This document shows, piece by piece, positions 16,219 to 24,314 of a stretch of 64,000 bases of DNA; position 1 is the first letter of the stretch; every line of letters starts with the position of its first letter. Under the pieces are notes generated by a model. That model was not told the origin of the DNA and did no database searches. It worked only from the letters and a program-made list of their open reading frames with translations. The translations under genes were made by a program, and so were the position numbers. The DNA comes from Absicoccus porci (GTDB taxonomy: Bacteria; Bacillota_I; Bacilli_A; Erysipelotrichales; Erysipelotrichaceae): NCBI RefSeq assembly GCF_003725415.1, contig NZ_RJQC01000001.1:482418-546417 (forward strand). Reading direction: 5' to 3'.

Positions 16219-17080
16219 AGTATTAGAAAATGATGCCGGACAACGATTGGATAAATTCTTAATGAAGACGTTTCCTGATTTATCCAAGTCGATGATGTAC
16301 AAGGGCATTCGTAAAAAGAAAATCAAAGTCAATCGTAAACGTTGTACATATGACCAAATGTTACAACCACATGATCATATTTTATTGTTTTTACCTCCCG
16401 ATGTACTCAAAGAAAAAGAAAGAGAAGTGCCAAGTGCATCGACCCAATTGGATATTGTATTTGAAGATCAGAATCTTTTGATCATCAATAAACCTGCAGG
16501 ATTATTGAGTCAATCGGATCAAAAAGAAAAACAAGATTGTGTCGTTTCCAGAGTACAGGCATATCTGTATCAAAAAGGAGAATATACCATGGCCGATCAT
16601 AGTTTTGCGCCAACCATTTGTCATCGTTTAGATCGTAATACGGCCGGGTTGATCATTGCTGCCAAAAATGCAAATACCTTACGAATTATCAATCAAGCGA
16701 TTGCCGAACGAGCCATCAAAAAACAATATCGTGCTTTGGTCAGTGGGACTTTTTTATTGGATTCCTTTCAAATGCATGGATACCTAAAAAAAGAAGGCAC
16801 AAAAGCAATTGTCAAAGATAAACCTACACCAGGTTTTGCGGAAGCTTATATGGATGTGAAAACAATATCCAAAAAGAAAGATGCGACCTGGTGTGATATC
16901 CTTTTACATACCGGAAGATTTCACCAGATTCGAGCTATGATGGGACACTTTCATCATCCTTTGGTTGGTGATCATAAATACGGATACGAAGGCCCCGAAA
17001 AACAATATTCCTTGATTGCGTATCGATTGGATCTTCGTAACGTTCCCATGGAAATATCACAACGTATTTTTGAAATCTAA
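16205..17080 (+). CDS. RluA-family 23S rRNA pseudouridine synthase
   Basis: 291 aa from the ATG at 16205. N-terminal S4 RNA-binding domain (GQRLDKFLMKTFPDLSKSMMYKGIRKKKIKVN, cut here: GQRLDKFLM through KIKVN, residues about 11-42). The catalytic domain follows, with the signature HRLDRNTAGL carrying the nucleophilic Asp and the later LLHTGRFHQIRA segment. The RluC/RluD/YlyB type isomerises specific uridines in 23S rRNA. It overlaps the HAD gene by 14 bases. It is one of two RluA paralogues here; the other is on the opposite strand at 17435-18352 and lacks a clear S4 domain. Confidence 0.9.
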   Translation: MKEIEVLENDAGQRLDKFLMKTFPDLSKSMMYKGIRKKKIKVNRKRCTYDQMLQPHDHILLFLPPDVLKEKEREVPSASTQLDIVFEDQNLLIINKPAGLLSQSDQKEKQDCVVSRVQAYLYQKGEYTMADHSFAPTICHRLDRNTAGLIIAAKNANTLRIINQAIAERAIKKQYRALVSGTFLLDSFQMHGYLKKEGTKAIVKDKPTPGFAEAYMDVKTISKKKDATWCDILLHTGRFHQIRAMMGHFHHPLVGDHKYGYEGPEKQYSLIAYRLDLRNVPMEISQRIFEI

Positions 17081-17103
17081 ATCATATCTTCATTTTAGAT
17101 GTC

Positions 17104-17109
17104 TATAGT
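17104..17109 (+). promoter_or_regulatory. -10 hexamer directly before the A24 gene
   Basis: TATAGT, six bases, then the ATG at 17116; same geometry as the other leaderless candidates, but the hexamer is weaker, lacks the TGn extension and has no good -35. Confidence 0.3.
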
Positions 17110-17115
17110 AAAAAT

Positions 17116-17541
17116 ATGGACATCTTTTTTTATTTGTATTTATTCGCTATTGCGATCAATGACTGGCAAACCATGTATTTTTCCAAGTGGTGGGTGCTTC
17201 CATCTCTGGTCATACTGGGACTATTTTTTCCAGTGGATCTTGTTTCATCGTGTATGGGGACCTTCTTATTTGGTGGAATGTCGATCCTTCTTTATCATAT
17301 CCATCACGATTGGATTGGAGTGGCTGATGTAGCCTATCTCAGTTATTTTGGCTTTCTTCTAGGCTATGAACGAATGACGATTGCCCTATTGATAGGCATC
17401 AGTATTGGCCTGGTTTATGCCTATATTCGAAAAGCTAAAACGATTCCTTTTCTAACTTGTTTAAGTCTAGGATGTTTGGTTGCTTGGTGGCATGGGTATG
17501 AACTCTTTTATACCATGCTTGCTCGAATCTGGATTCGATAG
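17116..17541 (+). CDS. Short A24-type prepilin peptidase-like membrane protein
   Basis: 141 aa with about five hydrophobic helices. It matches the C-terminal catalytic half of type IV prepilin peptidases. The two Asp motifs are kept: the first in AINDWQ and the second in GVADVAY (family GxGD, here with Ala for the central Gly). The N-terminal methylase domain is absent, as in archaeal and CpaA/TadV-type enzymes. No pilin gene is nearby. No Shine-Dalgarno precedes the ATG. Its last 107 bases overlap the opposite-strand RluA gene, which is unusual. It may be a real TadV-like peptidase or a diverged remnant. Confidence 0.65.
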   Translation: MDIFFYLYLFAIAINDWQTMYFSKWWVLPSLVILGLFFPVDLVSSCMGTFLFGGMSILLYHIHHDWIGVADVAYLSYFGFLLGYERMTIALLIGISIGLVYAYIRKAKTIPFLTCLSLGCLVAWWHGYELFYTMLARIWIR

Positions 17542-18352
17542 GTAAAGAAAACATAAGATGTTCTTGTGTTAATGGATGGACGCATTCCATCTGATAATTT
17601 TGCAGCATCAAACCTTGATCATCTTCTTTTTGACCATAAATAGGATCATTAAGGATAGGATGCGAAAGATAGGCACAATGCACGCGAATTTGATGTTTAC
17701 GCCCTGTCAACAATGTCACATGTAAAAACGAAAGGGTTTGTGTCGCTTGTACGACATGAAAAAGGGTATGTGCTTCTTTCCCATGTGGATTTACGATCAT
17801 GGCATTCGTATGTCGATTGCGACCAATGGAAAAATCTGCTTTTTTAATATGAGAAGGAAACGATCCTTTGACCAAACAACGATATTGCTTCTGGATGTTG
17901 GAAGACATAAACAAATGATTGAGCATCCCTTGAAAAAAAGGATTCTTACAAAATAAGACCAGACCACTGGTTTCAAAATCAATACGATGACAAGCTTGTG
18001 CTTTGTGAGGCCATCCACAATTATATAGATAGGCATTCACCCGATCTTGTAATGAATCGGTATGATTGCCATCATCATGGACTAGTAAAAAAGGTGGTTT
18101 ATTGGCAACAAGTAGGATTTCATCTTCATAGACAATGGAAACGGAATCTTTTGTGGATAGGAACATATGATTTTCCAATGGAAAAACGATCGTGATCAAT
18201 TGTTTGGCTTTATATTGGTTTGGTAAGTTGTATTGTGTGGCTTTTCTTTTCGACAGATGAAAAAACTGTATCAAGTCTTGATTAGTTCCATCTTGTTGAG
18301 GTATCAATTGCATTTGATAAGCGTCTAAATATGTAAAAAGAAAGTGATTCAT
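17435..18352 (-). CDS. RluA-family pseudouridine synthase
   Basis: 305 aa. The catalytic core has HRIDFETSGLVLF with the nucleophilic Asp, the preceding LLVANKPPFLLVH strand, and the distal LLTGRKHQIRVH segment. The first 80 residues are poorly conserved and a full S4 domain is not evident. Target uridine unknown. The ATG at 18352 lies six bases after an extended -10 (TGC-TATACT) with no ribosome-binding site. The last 36 codons, past the catalytic core, run antisense to the end of the A24 gene, and no terminator is seen between them. Confidence 0.85.
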   Translation of the reverse strand: MNHFLFTYLDAYQMQLIPQQDGTNQDLIQFFHLSKRKATQYNLPNQYKAKQLITIVFPLENHMFLSTKDSVSIVYEDEILLVANKPPFLLVHDDGNHTDSLQDRVNAYLYNCGWPHKAQACHRIDFETSGLVLFCKNPFFQGMLNHLFMSSNIQKQYRCLVKGSFPSHIKKADFSIGRNRHTNAMIVNPHGKEAHTLFHVVQATQTLSFLHVTLLTGRKHQIRVHCAYLSHPILNDPIYGQKEDDQGLMLQNYQMECVHPLTQEHLMFSLPIESRFEQAWYKRVHTHATKQPNILDLNKLEKESF

Positions 18353-18358
18353 AGATTC

Positions 18359-18367
18359 AGTATAGCA
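18359..18367 (-). promoter_or_regulatory. Extended -10 promoter of the minus-strand RluA gene (leaderless)
   Basis: Minus strand TGC-TATACT, six bases, ATG at 18352. It sits back to back with the plus-strand promoter at 18376-18384. Confidence 0.5.
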
Positions 18368-18375
18368 CGGATGCG

Positions 18376-18384
18376 TGTTATAAT
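18376..18384 (+). promoter_or_regulatory. Extended -10 promoter of the superoxide reductase gene
   Basis: TGT-TATAAT, then a leader of about 18 bases with AAAAGGAG before the ATG at 18409. Here the leader is normal, in contrast to the divergent gene. Confidence 0.5.
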
Positions 18385-18408
18385 TAGAATAGAAAAGGAG
18401 TGATTCGT

Positions 18409-18798
18409 ATGCGTATTTTTAAATGTGATAAGTGTGGAAATTTGTATGAAATGATTGAACAAAAAAGTGGTTGTACACCTGTTTGTTGCGGTAGCCCAAC
18501 ACGGGAATTAAAAGCGGGCGAAGTCGATGCAGCTACGGAAAAGCATGTCCCTGTATTAAGTCAAGAAAATAATACGTTAGTCGTTAAAGTTGGCAGTGTA
18601 CCTCATCCTATGCAAGATGTTCATTATATTATGAATATTTGGGCTGAATTTGAGGATGGCAGCATGGAACGTATTAGTTTAGTTCCTGGACAAGCACCAG
18701 AAACAACGATTGCTTTAAGAGGTCGTAAAGGACATGTAGTTGTATATGAATATTGCAACTTACACGGTCTTTGGAAAGCGGAAATGGATATTGCTTAG
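18409..18798 (+). CDS. Desulfoferrodoxin / superoxide reductase
   Basis: 129 aa from the ATG at 18409 with AAAAGGAG upstream. The N-terminal rubredoxin-like FeS4 site is formed by Cys6, Cys9, Cys26 and Cys27. The C-terminal superoxide reductase centre has its iron ligands in KHVPVL, VPHPMQDVHYI and CNLHGLW (four His and one Cys). It reduces superoxide to peroxide without producing oxygen, a typical defence of strict anaerobes. It is monocistronic, ending in a terminator whose stem starts in the stop codon. Confidence 0.95.
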   Translation: MRIFKCDKCGNLYEMIEQKSGCTPVCCGSPTRELKAGEVDAATEKHVPVLSQENNTLVVKVGSVPHPMQDVHYIMNIWAEFEDGSMERISLVPGQAPETTIALRGRKGHVVVYEYCNLHGLWKAEMDIA

Positions 18799-18821
18799 CT
18801 CTGTTATTAACAGAGCTTTTT
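18797..18821 (+). terminator. Terminator of the superoxide reductase gene
   Basis: AGCTCTGTT-ATT-AACAGAGCT followed by a T-run; immediately precedes the CLC gene. Confidence 0.85.
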
Positions 18822-18834
18822 CATGGGAGAGAAT

Positions 18835-20058
18835 ATGACATTTTTTGAAGATGGTTTTAAGAAAAATGGTTTAATTTGGTTGCGTTATATCTATTTTGCG
18901 TTCGTAGGCTGTCTGATAGGTGCCATCATTGGCTTGGCCGAAACAATCTTTTGTCTTGGATTGAATTGGATCTTTAAAATTCGGGTTGGACATGAAATGT
19001 CATTATTGATTGCCATGCCTTTTGTGGGCCTGTTGATCATTTTTATTTTTGTGAAATATGGTGGCCAAAGTAAAGAGGGAATGAATCTTGTTTTTAAAGT
19101 TGATCAAGGAAAGAGTCGTACCATCACCTATCGTTTAGTACCTTGTATGGTGCTTTCGACTTGGTTGACACATCTTGTTGGGGGAAGTGTTGGTCGAGAA
19201 GGTGTAGCCGTACAAATTGGGGCAACCTTATCGTATCGAATTGGAAAAAAATTGCCGTTTTCCATTCCTAAATCGATGTTATTGGAAACAGGTATTGCTG
19301 CCGGTTTTTCTGGTTTGTTTGGTACACCAATTGCCGCGGCATTCTTTGGCCTTGAAGTTTTAGTATCTGGGGCGATTCGTTATGAGGGATTATGTTCTGC
19401 ATTAACAGGCTCGTTTATGGCAGCTTATATATCCAGCTTGTTTGGCATTCATGCGGAACAATTCGCATTGCCCCATGTATCCATTACGTTTTTCTTGATG
19501 TTACGGGTGATTCTTTTAGGAATTATATGTGCGTTCATTGGTATGTTCTTTTCGAAAAGTTTACAGTTCATGCGTAATAATTTAGCTAAGCTTTGGCCAA
19601 ATCCGTATCAACGGATTTTTATCATGGGTATAATATGTGCAGGCTTATTAGCTCTTTTTGATCAGGGACGCTATAGCGGTTTAGGTGTTAATTTGATTGA
19701 TGCTGCTATGCATGGTCAAACCATTTATCCTTGGGATTGGATCCTAAAATTAGTCATGACTGTACTTGTCTTAGCCAGTGGCTTCCAAGGTGGGGAAGTT
19801 ATGCCGTTATTTTCCATTGGTACTTGTTTGGGCTATTGGATTGGCAGTTTAATAGGAATTCCACCAATGTTTGCAGCGGCTATGGGATATGCAGCTTTAT
19901 TTGCCGCGGGTACAAATACCTTGTTGGCCCCCATTGCGATTGGTATGGAAATTTTTGGTACACAGTATTTTCTACCGATTTTTATTGTATGTGCTATTGC
20001 CTTTTTGTTGAATAAAAACCATTCCATCTATGTATTACAGCGAAATTTGCGCTTATAG
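18835..20058 (+). CDS. CLC-family anion/proton antiporter, probably the CLC-F (fluoride) branch
   Basis: 407 aa from the ATG at 18835, preceded by GGGAGAG; the ATG at 18823 falls just after the terminator T-run and lacks such a site. About ten membrane helices. CLC motifs are GSVGREGVAVQIG (usual GREGP), GFSGLFGTPIAAAFFGLE and GFQGGEVMPLFSIG. The last, with Met in place of the chloride-coordinating pattern, and the V after GREG are seen in fluoride-exporting CLC-F proteins. That substrate assignment is inferred; chloride remains possible. No fluoride riboswitch was recognised upstream. Confidence 0.8.
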   Translation: MTFFEDGFKKNGLIWLRYIYFAFVGCLIGAIIGLAETIFCLGLNWIFKIRVGHEMSLLIAMPFVGLLIIFIFVKYGGQSKEGMNLVFKVDQGKSRTITYRLVPCMVLSTWLTHLVGGSVGREGVAVQIGATLSYRIGKKLPFSIPKSMLLETGIAAGFSGLFGTPIAAAFFGLEVLVSGAIRYEGLCSALTGSFMAAYISSLFGIHAEQFALPHVSITFFLMLRVILLGIICAFIGMFFSKSLQFMRNNLAKLWPNPYQRIFIMGIICAGLLALFDQGRYSGLGVNLIDAAMHGQTIYPWDWILKLVMTVLVLASGFQGGEVMPLFSIGTCLGYWIGSLIGIPPMFAAAMGYAALFAAGTNTLLAPIAIGMEIFGTQYFLPIFIVCAIAFLLNKNHSIYVLQRNLRL

Positions 20059-20108
20059 TATGTAAACTCTTACAATTTAACTTAATTTATATACATTGAT
20101 GGATTTTG

Positions 20109-20117
20109 TGTTATAAT
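20109..20117 (+). promoter_or_regulatory. Extended -10 promoter of the glycogen operon
   Basis: TGT-TATAAT about 36 bases upstream of the glgC ATG; no convincing -35 box. Confidence 0.5.
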
Positions 20118-20152
20118 TTTTCTAGTAAATACTTAGTATTAGGAGGATGAGT

Positions 20153-21292
20153 ATGGAAAAGAATAATATGCTCGCCATGATTTTAGCGGGCGGCCGTGGA
20201 ACGCGTTTGAAAGATTTGACGGCTAAAAACGCGAAACCGGCAGTACATTTCGGTGGAAAGTATCGTATCATCGATTTTCCATTGAGCAACTGTGCCAACG
20301 CAGGTATCGATATTGTAGGTGTGCTTACACAGTATGAACCCGTTGAATTGAATGCGTATGCAGGTGCAGGACAACGTTGGGGTCTTGATACACGTGGTAG
20401 TGGCGTATTTGTGTTACCACCAAGTGAAAAAGATGGAACAAAATTTGATGTTTATCAAGGTACAGCTGATGCCATTACGCAAAATATTGATTTTATCGAT
20501 CGTTTTGATCCAGAGTATGTTTTGGTTTTATCTGGAGACCATATTTACAAGATGGATTATGCGAAAATGCTTGCCTATCATAAAGAACATAATGCGGATG
20601 CAACCATTGCGGTATTGCCAGTTTCTTGGGATGAAGCAAGTCGTTTCGGAATTATGAATACAGACGATGATGGAAACATTGTTGAATTTGAAGAGAAACC
20701 AGCTAATCCAAAGAGCAATTTGGCAAGTATGGGTATTTATATCTTCAACTGGAAATTATTGCGTAAAGAATTGATTGCGGATACAAAAGTTGAAGGATCT
20801 AGCCATGATTTTGGAAAAGATATTATCCCTTCTTATTTGAATCAAGGAAAGAAATTGGTTGCATGGCGTTTTGAAGGTTATTGGAAAGATGTTGGAACCA
20901 TTGATTCACTATGGGAAGCTAACATGGATTTGTTAAATAAGAGCAGTGAATTGAATTTAGATGATCCAAACTGGAAAATTTATACAGAAGATATTCCAGC
21001 TTTGCCAGAATATATCGGACCAAATGGAAAAGTAGAGCATTCATATGTTAACCAAGGCGCTGTTATTTTAGGCCATGCGAAAGATTCTGTTATTTCCAAT
21101 GGTGTTACGATCGAAGAAGGCGCTACGGTAGAACAATCCGTATTATTACCAGGTGTTACGGTTGGTGCGGGTGCAAAAGTGTATAAGGCTTTAGTCGCTG
21201 ATAATATCAAGATCGACGCCGATACAAAAGTTGGTTCTTTATCTAGTAAAGAAGTCACTTTAGTGGCTAAACATGTGAAGAAAGGTGGATAA
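20153..21292 (+). CDS. glgC: Glucose-1-phosphate adenylyltransferase, catalytic subunit GlgC
   Basis: 379 aa from the ATG at 20153, six bases after AGGAGG; the ATG at 20147 abuts the Shine-Dalgarno and is unlikely. The nucleotidyltransferase loop GGRGTRL is at residues 13-19. Further motifs are GDHIYKMDY and the substrate-binding FEEKP. A left-handed beta-helix forms the C-terminus ([19 protein letters not shown]). It makes ADP-glucose from ATP and glucose-1-phosphate, the committed step of glycogen synthesis. It is the first gene of glgC-glgD-glgA with 2-base and overlapping junctions. Confidence 0.96.
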   Translation: MEKNNMLAMILAGGRGTRLKDLTAKNAKPAVHFGGKYRIIDFPLSNCANAGIDIVGVLTQYEPVELNAYAGAGQRWGLDTRGSGVFVLPPSEKDGTKFDVYQGTADAITQNIDFIDRFDPEYVLVLSGDHIYKMDYAKMLAYHKEHNADATIAVLPVSWDEASRFGIMNTDDDGNIVEFEEKPANPKSNLASMGIYIFNWKLLRKELIADTKVEGSSHDFGKDIIPSYLNQGKKLVAWRFEGYWKDVGTIDSLWEANMDLLNKSSELNLDDPNWKIYTEDIPALPEYIGPNGKVEHSYVNQGAVILGHAKDSVISNGVTIEEGATVEQSVLLPGVTVGAGAKVYKALVADNIKIDADTKVGSLSSKEVTLVAKHVKKGG

Positions 21293-21294
21293 TT

Positions 21295-22404
21295 ATGGCA
21301 AAAGCATTAGGTATCGTCGCATATAATGACTCCAGTGTATATGTAGAAGGAATGCAATCATATCGTCCTATTGCAGCCTTCAATTTTATGGGACGTTTCC
21401 GTATGGTGGATTTCCCTATGTCAAACATGACAAATAGTGGAATGGATAATATTCAAGTTTATATTAATGGAAATCCAAAACCATTATTCAAGCATATTGG
21501 TCGAGGTCGTCAATATAATATCAATGCGAAACATGGTAATTTGGAATTAGTGCCATTGTATAAAGAAAATATGACAGGTCGTATCACACCGGATGTTGAA
21601 ACATATTATGAAAATTTACATAGTATTCAAGCATCCAATTGTGATTATGTGATCATTGCCCCTACAAACATTATTTATCAGGCTGATTATGCCGAACTTT
21701 TAGATCAACATATCGAAAGTGGTGCGGACATTTCTATTCTGTATCAAAATATCGATAACGCAAAAGAAGAATATATTGGATGTGCTACCGTACAATTGAA
21801 TCGTCAAAAAGGTGTTGAATCATTATCACGTAATATGGGTAAATACAAAAATCGTAGTTTATCTTTAGAGACATACATCATGTCAAAAGAGATTTTTGTA
21901 AATGCTATCTTAGAAGCAAGAAAAACTTCGGCTTTATATTGGTTACGTGATATTGTTAATGATTTATGCAGTGAATTGGACGTTCGTGGTATTTCCTATC
22001 GTAATAAAATTTACTATGTATATGATTTAAAATCATTCTATCAAGCTAATATGGCTACATTAGAGCCAGAAAATATGAAACAGTTACAAAATTGGTCTGT
22101 ATATACTCGTTCTTATGATTCAAGTCCAGCTATTTATCCAAATGGTGGAAATGCAACCAATTCATATATTTCAAATAGTTCTAAGATTTCAGGTACTGTT
22201 GTAAACTCGATTATTGGACGTGGTGCTGTTATCGGTAAAGATGCTGAAATTGAGAATTGTTTGATCATGCCGGAAGCAACTGTGGCAGCAAATGCACATT
22301 TGAAAAATGTGATCGTTGATAAATATGCGAATGTTACGCATAAAAAAGACTTAGAAGGTGAACCAGATAAACCTCTATATATTGGCAGAAGGGAGACTGT
22401 ATAA
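21295..22404 (+). CDS. glgD: ADP-glucose pyrophosphorylase regulatory subunit GlgD
   Basis: 369 aa, homologous to GlgC along its length but with the catalytic loop missing (AYNDSSVYVEG where GlgC has GGRGTRL). This is characteristic of Firmicutes GlgD, which forms a mixed complex with GlgC and tunes its activity. The C-terminal hexapeptide repeats are retained (ISGTVVNSIIGRGAVIGKDA). It starts two bases after glgC and ends in a TAATG overlap with glgA, so expression is coupled. Confidence 0.95.
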   Translation: MAKALGIVAYNDSSVYVEGMQSYRPIAAFNFMGRFRMVDFPMSNMTNSGMDNIQVYINGNPKPLFKHIGRGRQYNINAKHGNLELVPLYKENMTGRITPDVETYYENLHSIQASNCDYVIIAPTNIIYQADYAELLDQHIESGADISILYQNIDNAKEEYIGCATVQLNRQKGVESLSRNMGKYKNRSLSLETYIMSKEIFVNAILEARKTSALYWLRDIVNDLCSELDVRGISYRNKIYYVYDLKSFYQANMATLEPENMKQLQNWSVYTRSYDSSPAIYPNGGNATNSYISNSSKISGTVVNSIIGRGAVIGKDAEIENCLIMPEATVAANAHLKNVIVDKYANVTHKKDLEGEPDKPLYIGRRETV

Positions 22405-23846
22405 TGGCATCAATCTTGATGGTTGCCAGTGAAGCGTTGCCTTTTATCAAGACGGGCGGACTGGCGGATGTGGTTGGATCCTTACCACAAGCGTTATCGC
22501 AAAAAGGACATGAAGTAAAAGTCGTTATCCCACTATATCGTAAGATTTGGGAAAAATATCAAAGTGAATTATATTTTGATTGCGAGTATTCCGTATCCAT
22601 TAATTATCATGAAGTTCCAGTTCGTTTGTATTCCAAGATGGAAGGAGATGTATGCTACTTCTTTATTCAACATCAAGGATATTTTGAACGAGATACTTTG
22701 TATGGTTATGATGATGATGGTGAGCGTTTTGCTTATTTCCAAAAAGCAGTTATTGAAATGCTGAATCAATTAAACTATTGGCCAAATATAATTCATTGTC
22801 ATGATTGGCAAACTGGTATGATTCCTTGTATGGTCAAAGAAACGCATGATTCAGATCCTCGTTATAATGCGATTCGTTTTGTATACACGATTCATAATTT
22901 ATTGTTCCAAGGTAACTTTGGACCAGAAATGTTAGATTCTTGTTTAGGATTACCATATTATTTGATGGAAAATGGAAATGTGAAATTTGATGGTGGTATT
23001 TCCTTTATGAAATCCGGTATTTTATATGCGGATAAAGTAACAACTGTATCACCAACATACTCACAAGAAATTTTAACACCACAATATGGAGAGCATTTGG
23101 AAGCTGTTCTAAACATGCGTAAATATGATTTGTGGGGTATCGTAAATGGTATTGATACGAAATCTTGGAATCCAAAGACAGATCCATTGATTGAATACAA
23201 TTACGATAAGATCAATGTTCGTGTACAAAAGGTTAAAAATAAATTAGCTTTGCAAAAAGAATTAGGCTTAACACAAGACGAAGATGTCATGTTAGTTGGT
23301 TGTGTTAGCCGTTTAACCTGGCAAAAAGGTTTCTATCTATTGATGGAACAATTGGATGCTTTATGTGCAGCACCTATTCAATTAGTTATTCTTGGTACGG
23401 GAGAAGCGCCAATTGAAAACAAATTCCGTGATTTGGAGAACGGAAATAAAGGTAAAATCGTATTCTACAATGGATACAATGAAGAAATTGCCCATCGTGT
23501 TTATGCGGCAAGTGACTTATTCTTGATGCCAAGTCTATTTGAACCATGTGGTATTTCTCAGTTGATCTCACTTCGTTATGGAACCTTGCCATTGGTTCGT
23601 GAAACAGGTGGTTTGAAAGATACCGTTGATGCATACAATGAATATGAAAAGAGTGGTAATGGATTTAGCTTTGAAAAGTATGATTCTAACGATTTGATCA
23701 ATGTCTTATATTATGCATGTGATGTATATTATAATCGCAAAGATGATTGGCAAATGCTTCAAACCAATGCCATGAATACAGATGTATCTTGGGAGAATAG
23801 CGCAAATACATATTCTTTGTTGTACAATGAATTAATGAATCAGTAA
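22404..23846 (+). CDS. glgA: Glycogen synthase GlgA (GT5)
   Basis: 480 aa, normal for bacterial glycogen synthase. The ADP-glucose binding motif KTGGLADV begins at Lys16, and the C-terminal GT-B signature is FEPCGISQLISLRYGTLP. It extends alpha-1,4-glucan from ADP-glucose. Its ATG shares an A with the glgD stop (TAATG). No glgB or glgP is present in the window, so branching and breakdown are encoded elsewhere. No strong terminator is visible before HPr. Confidence 0.97.
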   Translation: MASILMVASEALPFIKTGGLADVVGSLPQALSQKGHEVKVVIPLYRKIWEKYQSELYFDCEYSVSINYHEVPVRLYSKMEGDVCYFFIQHQGYFERDTLYGYDDDGERFAYFQKAVIEMLNQLNYWPNIIHCHDWQTGMIPCMVKETHDSDPRYNAIRFVYTIHNLLFQGNFGPEMLDSCLGLPYYLMENGNVKFDGGISFMKSGILYADKVTTVSPTYSQEILTPQYGEHLEAVLNMRKYDLWGIVNGIDTKSWNPKTDPLIEYNYDKINVRVQKVKNKLALQKELGLTQDEDVMLVGCVSRLTWQKGFYLLMEQLDALCAAPIQLVILGTGEAPIENKFRDLENGNKGKIVFYNGYNEEIAHRVYAASDLFLMPSLFEPCGISQLISLRYGTLPLVRETGGLKDTVDAYNEYEKSGNGFSFEKYDSNDLINVLYYACDVYYNRKDDWQMLQTNAMNTDVSWENSANTYSLLYNELMNQ

Positions 23847-23891
23847 AAAGATAAATCGCTTACATAGTCATTTGAAAATACGAAATATGTA

Positions 23892-23920
23892 TTGTTTTCT
23901 CAGGTAAAATGGATTAATAT
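23892..23920 (+). promoter_or_regulatory. Possible promoter of the HPr gene
   Basis: TTGTTT, a 17-base spacer, TAATAT, with AGGAGGAAAT preceding the ATG at 23955. Confidence 0.4.
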
Positions 23921-23954
23921 ATTTATAGTTATTGAAGTAGGAGGAAATATCATA

Positions 23955-24221
23955 ATGAAACAAATTACTGTAACTGTAGTAGATCCAGTAGGACTTCATG
24001 CACGTCCTGCAACGGTAGCTGTTAATGCAGCTTCTAAATTCAAAAGTGAAATTAACATCGCTTTTAAAGGACGCGAAGTAAACATGAAATCAATCATGGG
24101 CGTTATGTCTTTAGGAATCCCTACACAGTCAGAAATTACAATTAGCTGCAATGGTGAAGATGAAGATGCTGCTATCGCTTCTATCGAAGAAGTATTGCGT
24201 GCACAAAAAATCATCGACTAA
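23955..24221 (+). CDS. ptsH: Phosphocarrier protein HPr
   Basis: 88 aa from the ATG at 23955 with AGGAGGAAAT upstream. The phosphorylation motif VGLHARPA holds His15, and the regulatory Ser46 lies in MKSIMGVMSL. His15 accepts phosphate from enzyme I and passes it to sugar-specific EIIA domains. Ser46 is the HPr kinase site, and HPr-Ser-P is the CcpA corepressor in Firmicutes. Here ptsH is separated from ptsI (42352) by about 18 kb, unlike the ptsHI operon of Bacillus. Confidence 0.95.
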   Translation: MKQITVTVVDPVGLHARPATVAVNAASKFKSEINIAFKGREVNMKSIMGVMSLGIPTQSEITISCNGEDEDAAIASIEEVLRAQKIID

Positions 24222-24233
24222 TTGAATGAAATA

Positions 24234-24260
24234 AAAAGGCCACGAAAAGTGGCCTTTTTT
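24234..24260 (+). terminator. Terminator of the HPr gene
   Basis: AAAAAGGCCAC-GAAA-AGTGGCCTTTTTT. Confidence 0.92.
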
Positions 24261-24266
24261 TATAAA

Positions 24267-24280
24267 TGAAAACGATTTCA
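24267..24280 (+). promoter_or_regulatory. cre (CcpA operator) in the pgm promoter
   Basis: TGAAAACGATTTCA fits the consensus TGWAANCGNTNWCA at every position. It lies immediately upstream of an extended -10 (TGC-TATAAT at 24283-24291), where CcpA binding would block RNA polymerase. Confidence 0.7.
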
Positions 24281-24282
24281 TA

Positions 24283-24291
24283 TGCTATAAT
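24283..24291 (+). promoter_or_regulatory. Extended -10 promoter of pgm
   Basis: TGC-TATAAT, 23 bases before the ATG; GGAGGGAAG is the ribosome-binding site. Confidence 0.6.
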
Positions 24292-24314
24292 AAACGTAGC
24301 ATGGAGGGAAGTAT

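Noticed and set aside
18822..18834. Possible fluoride riboswitch before the CLC antiporter
   Set aside because: The gene starts right after the superoxide reductase terminator, leaving no room for the crcB-type aptamer, and no matching sequence is seen.
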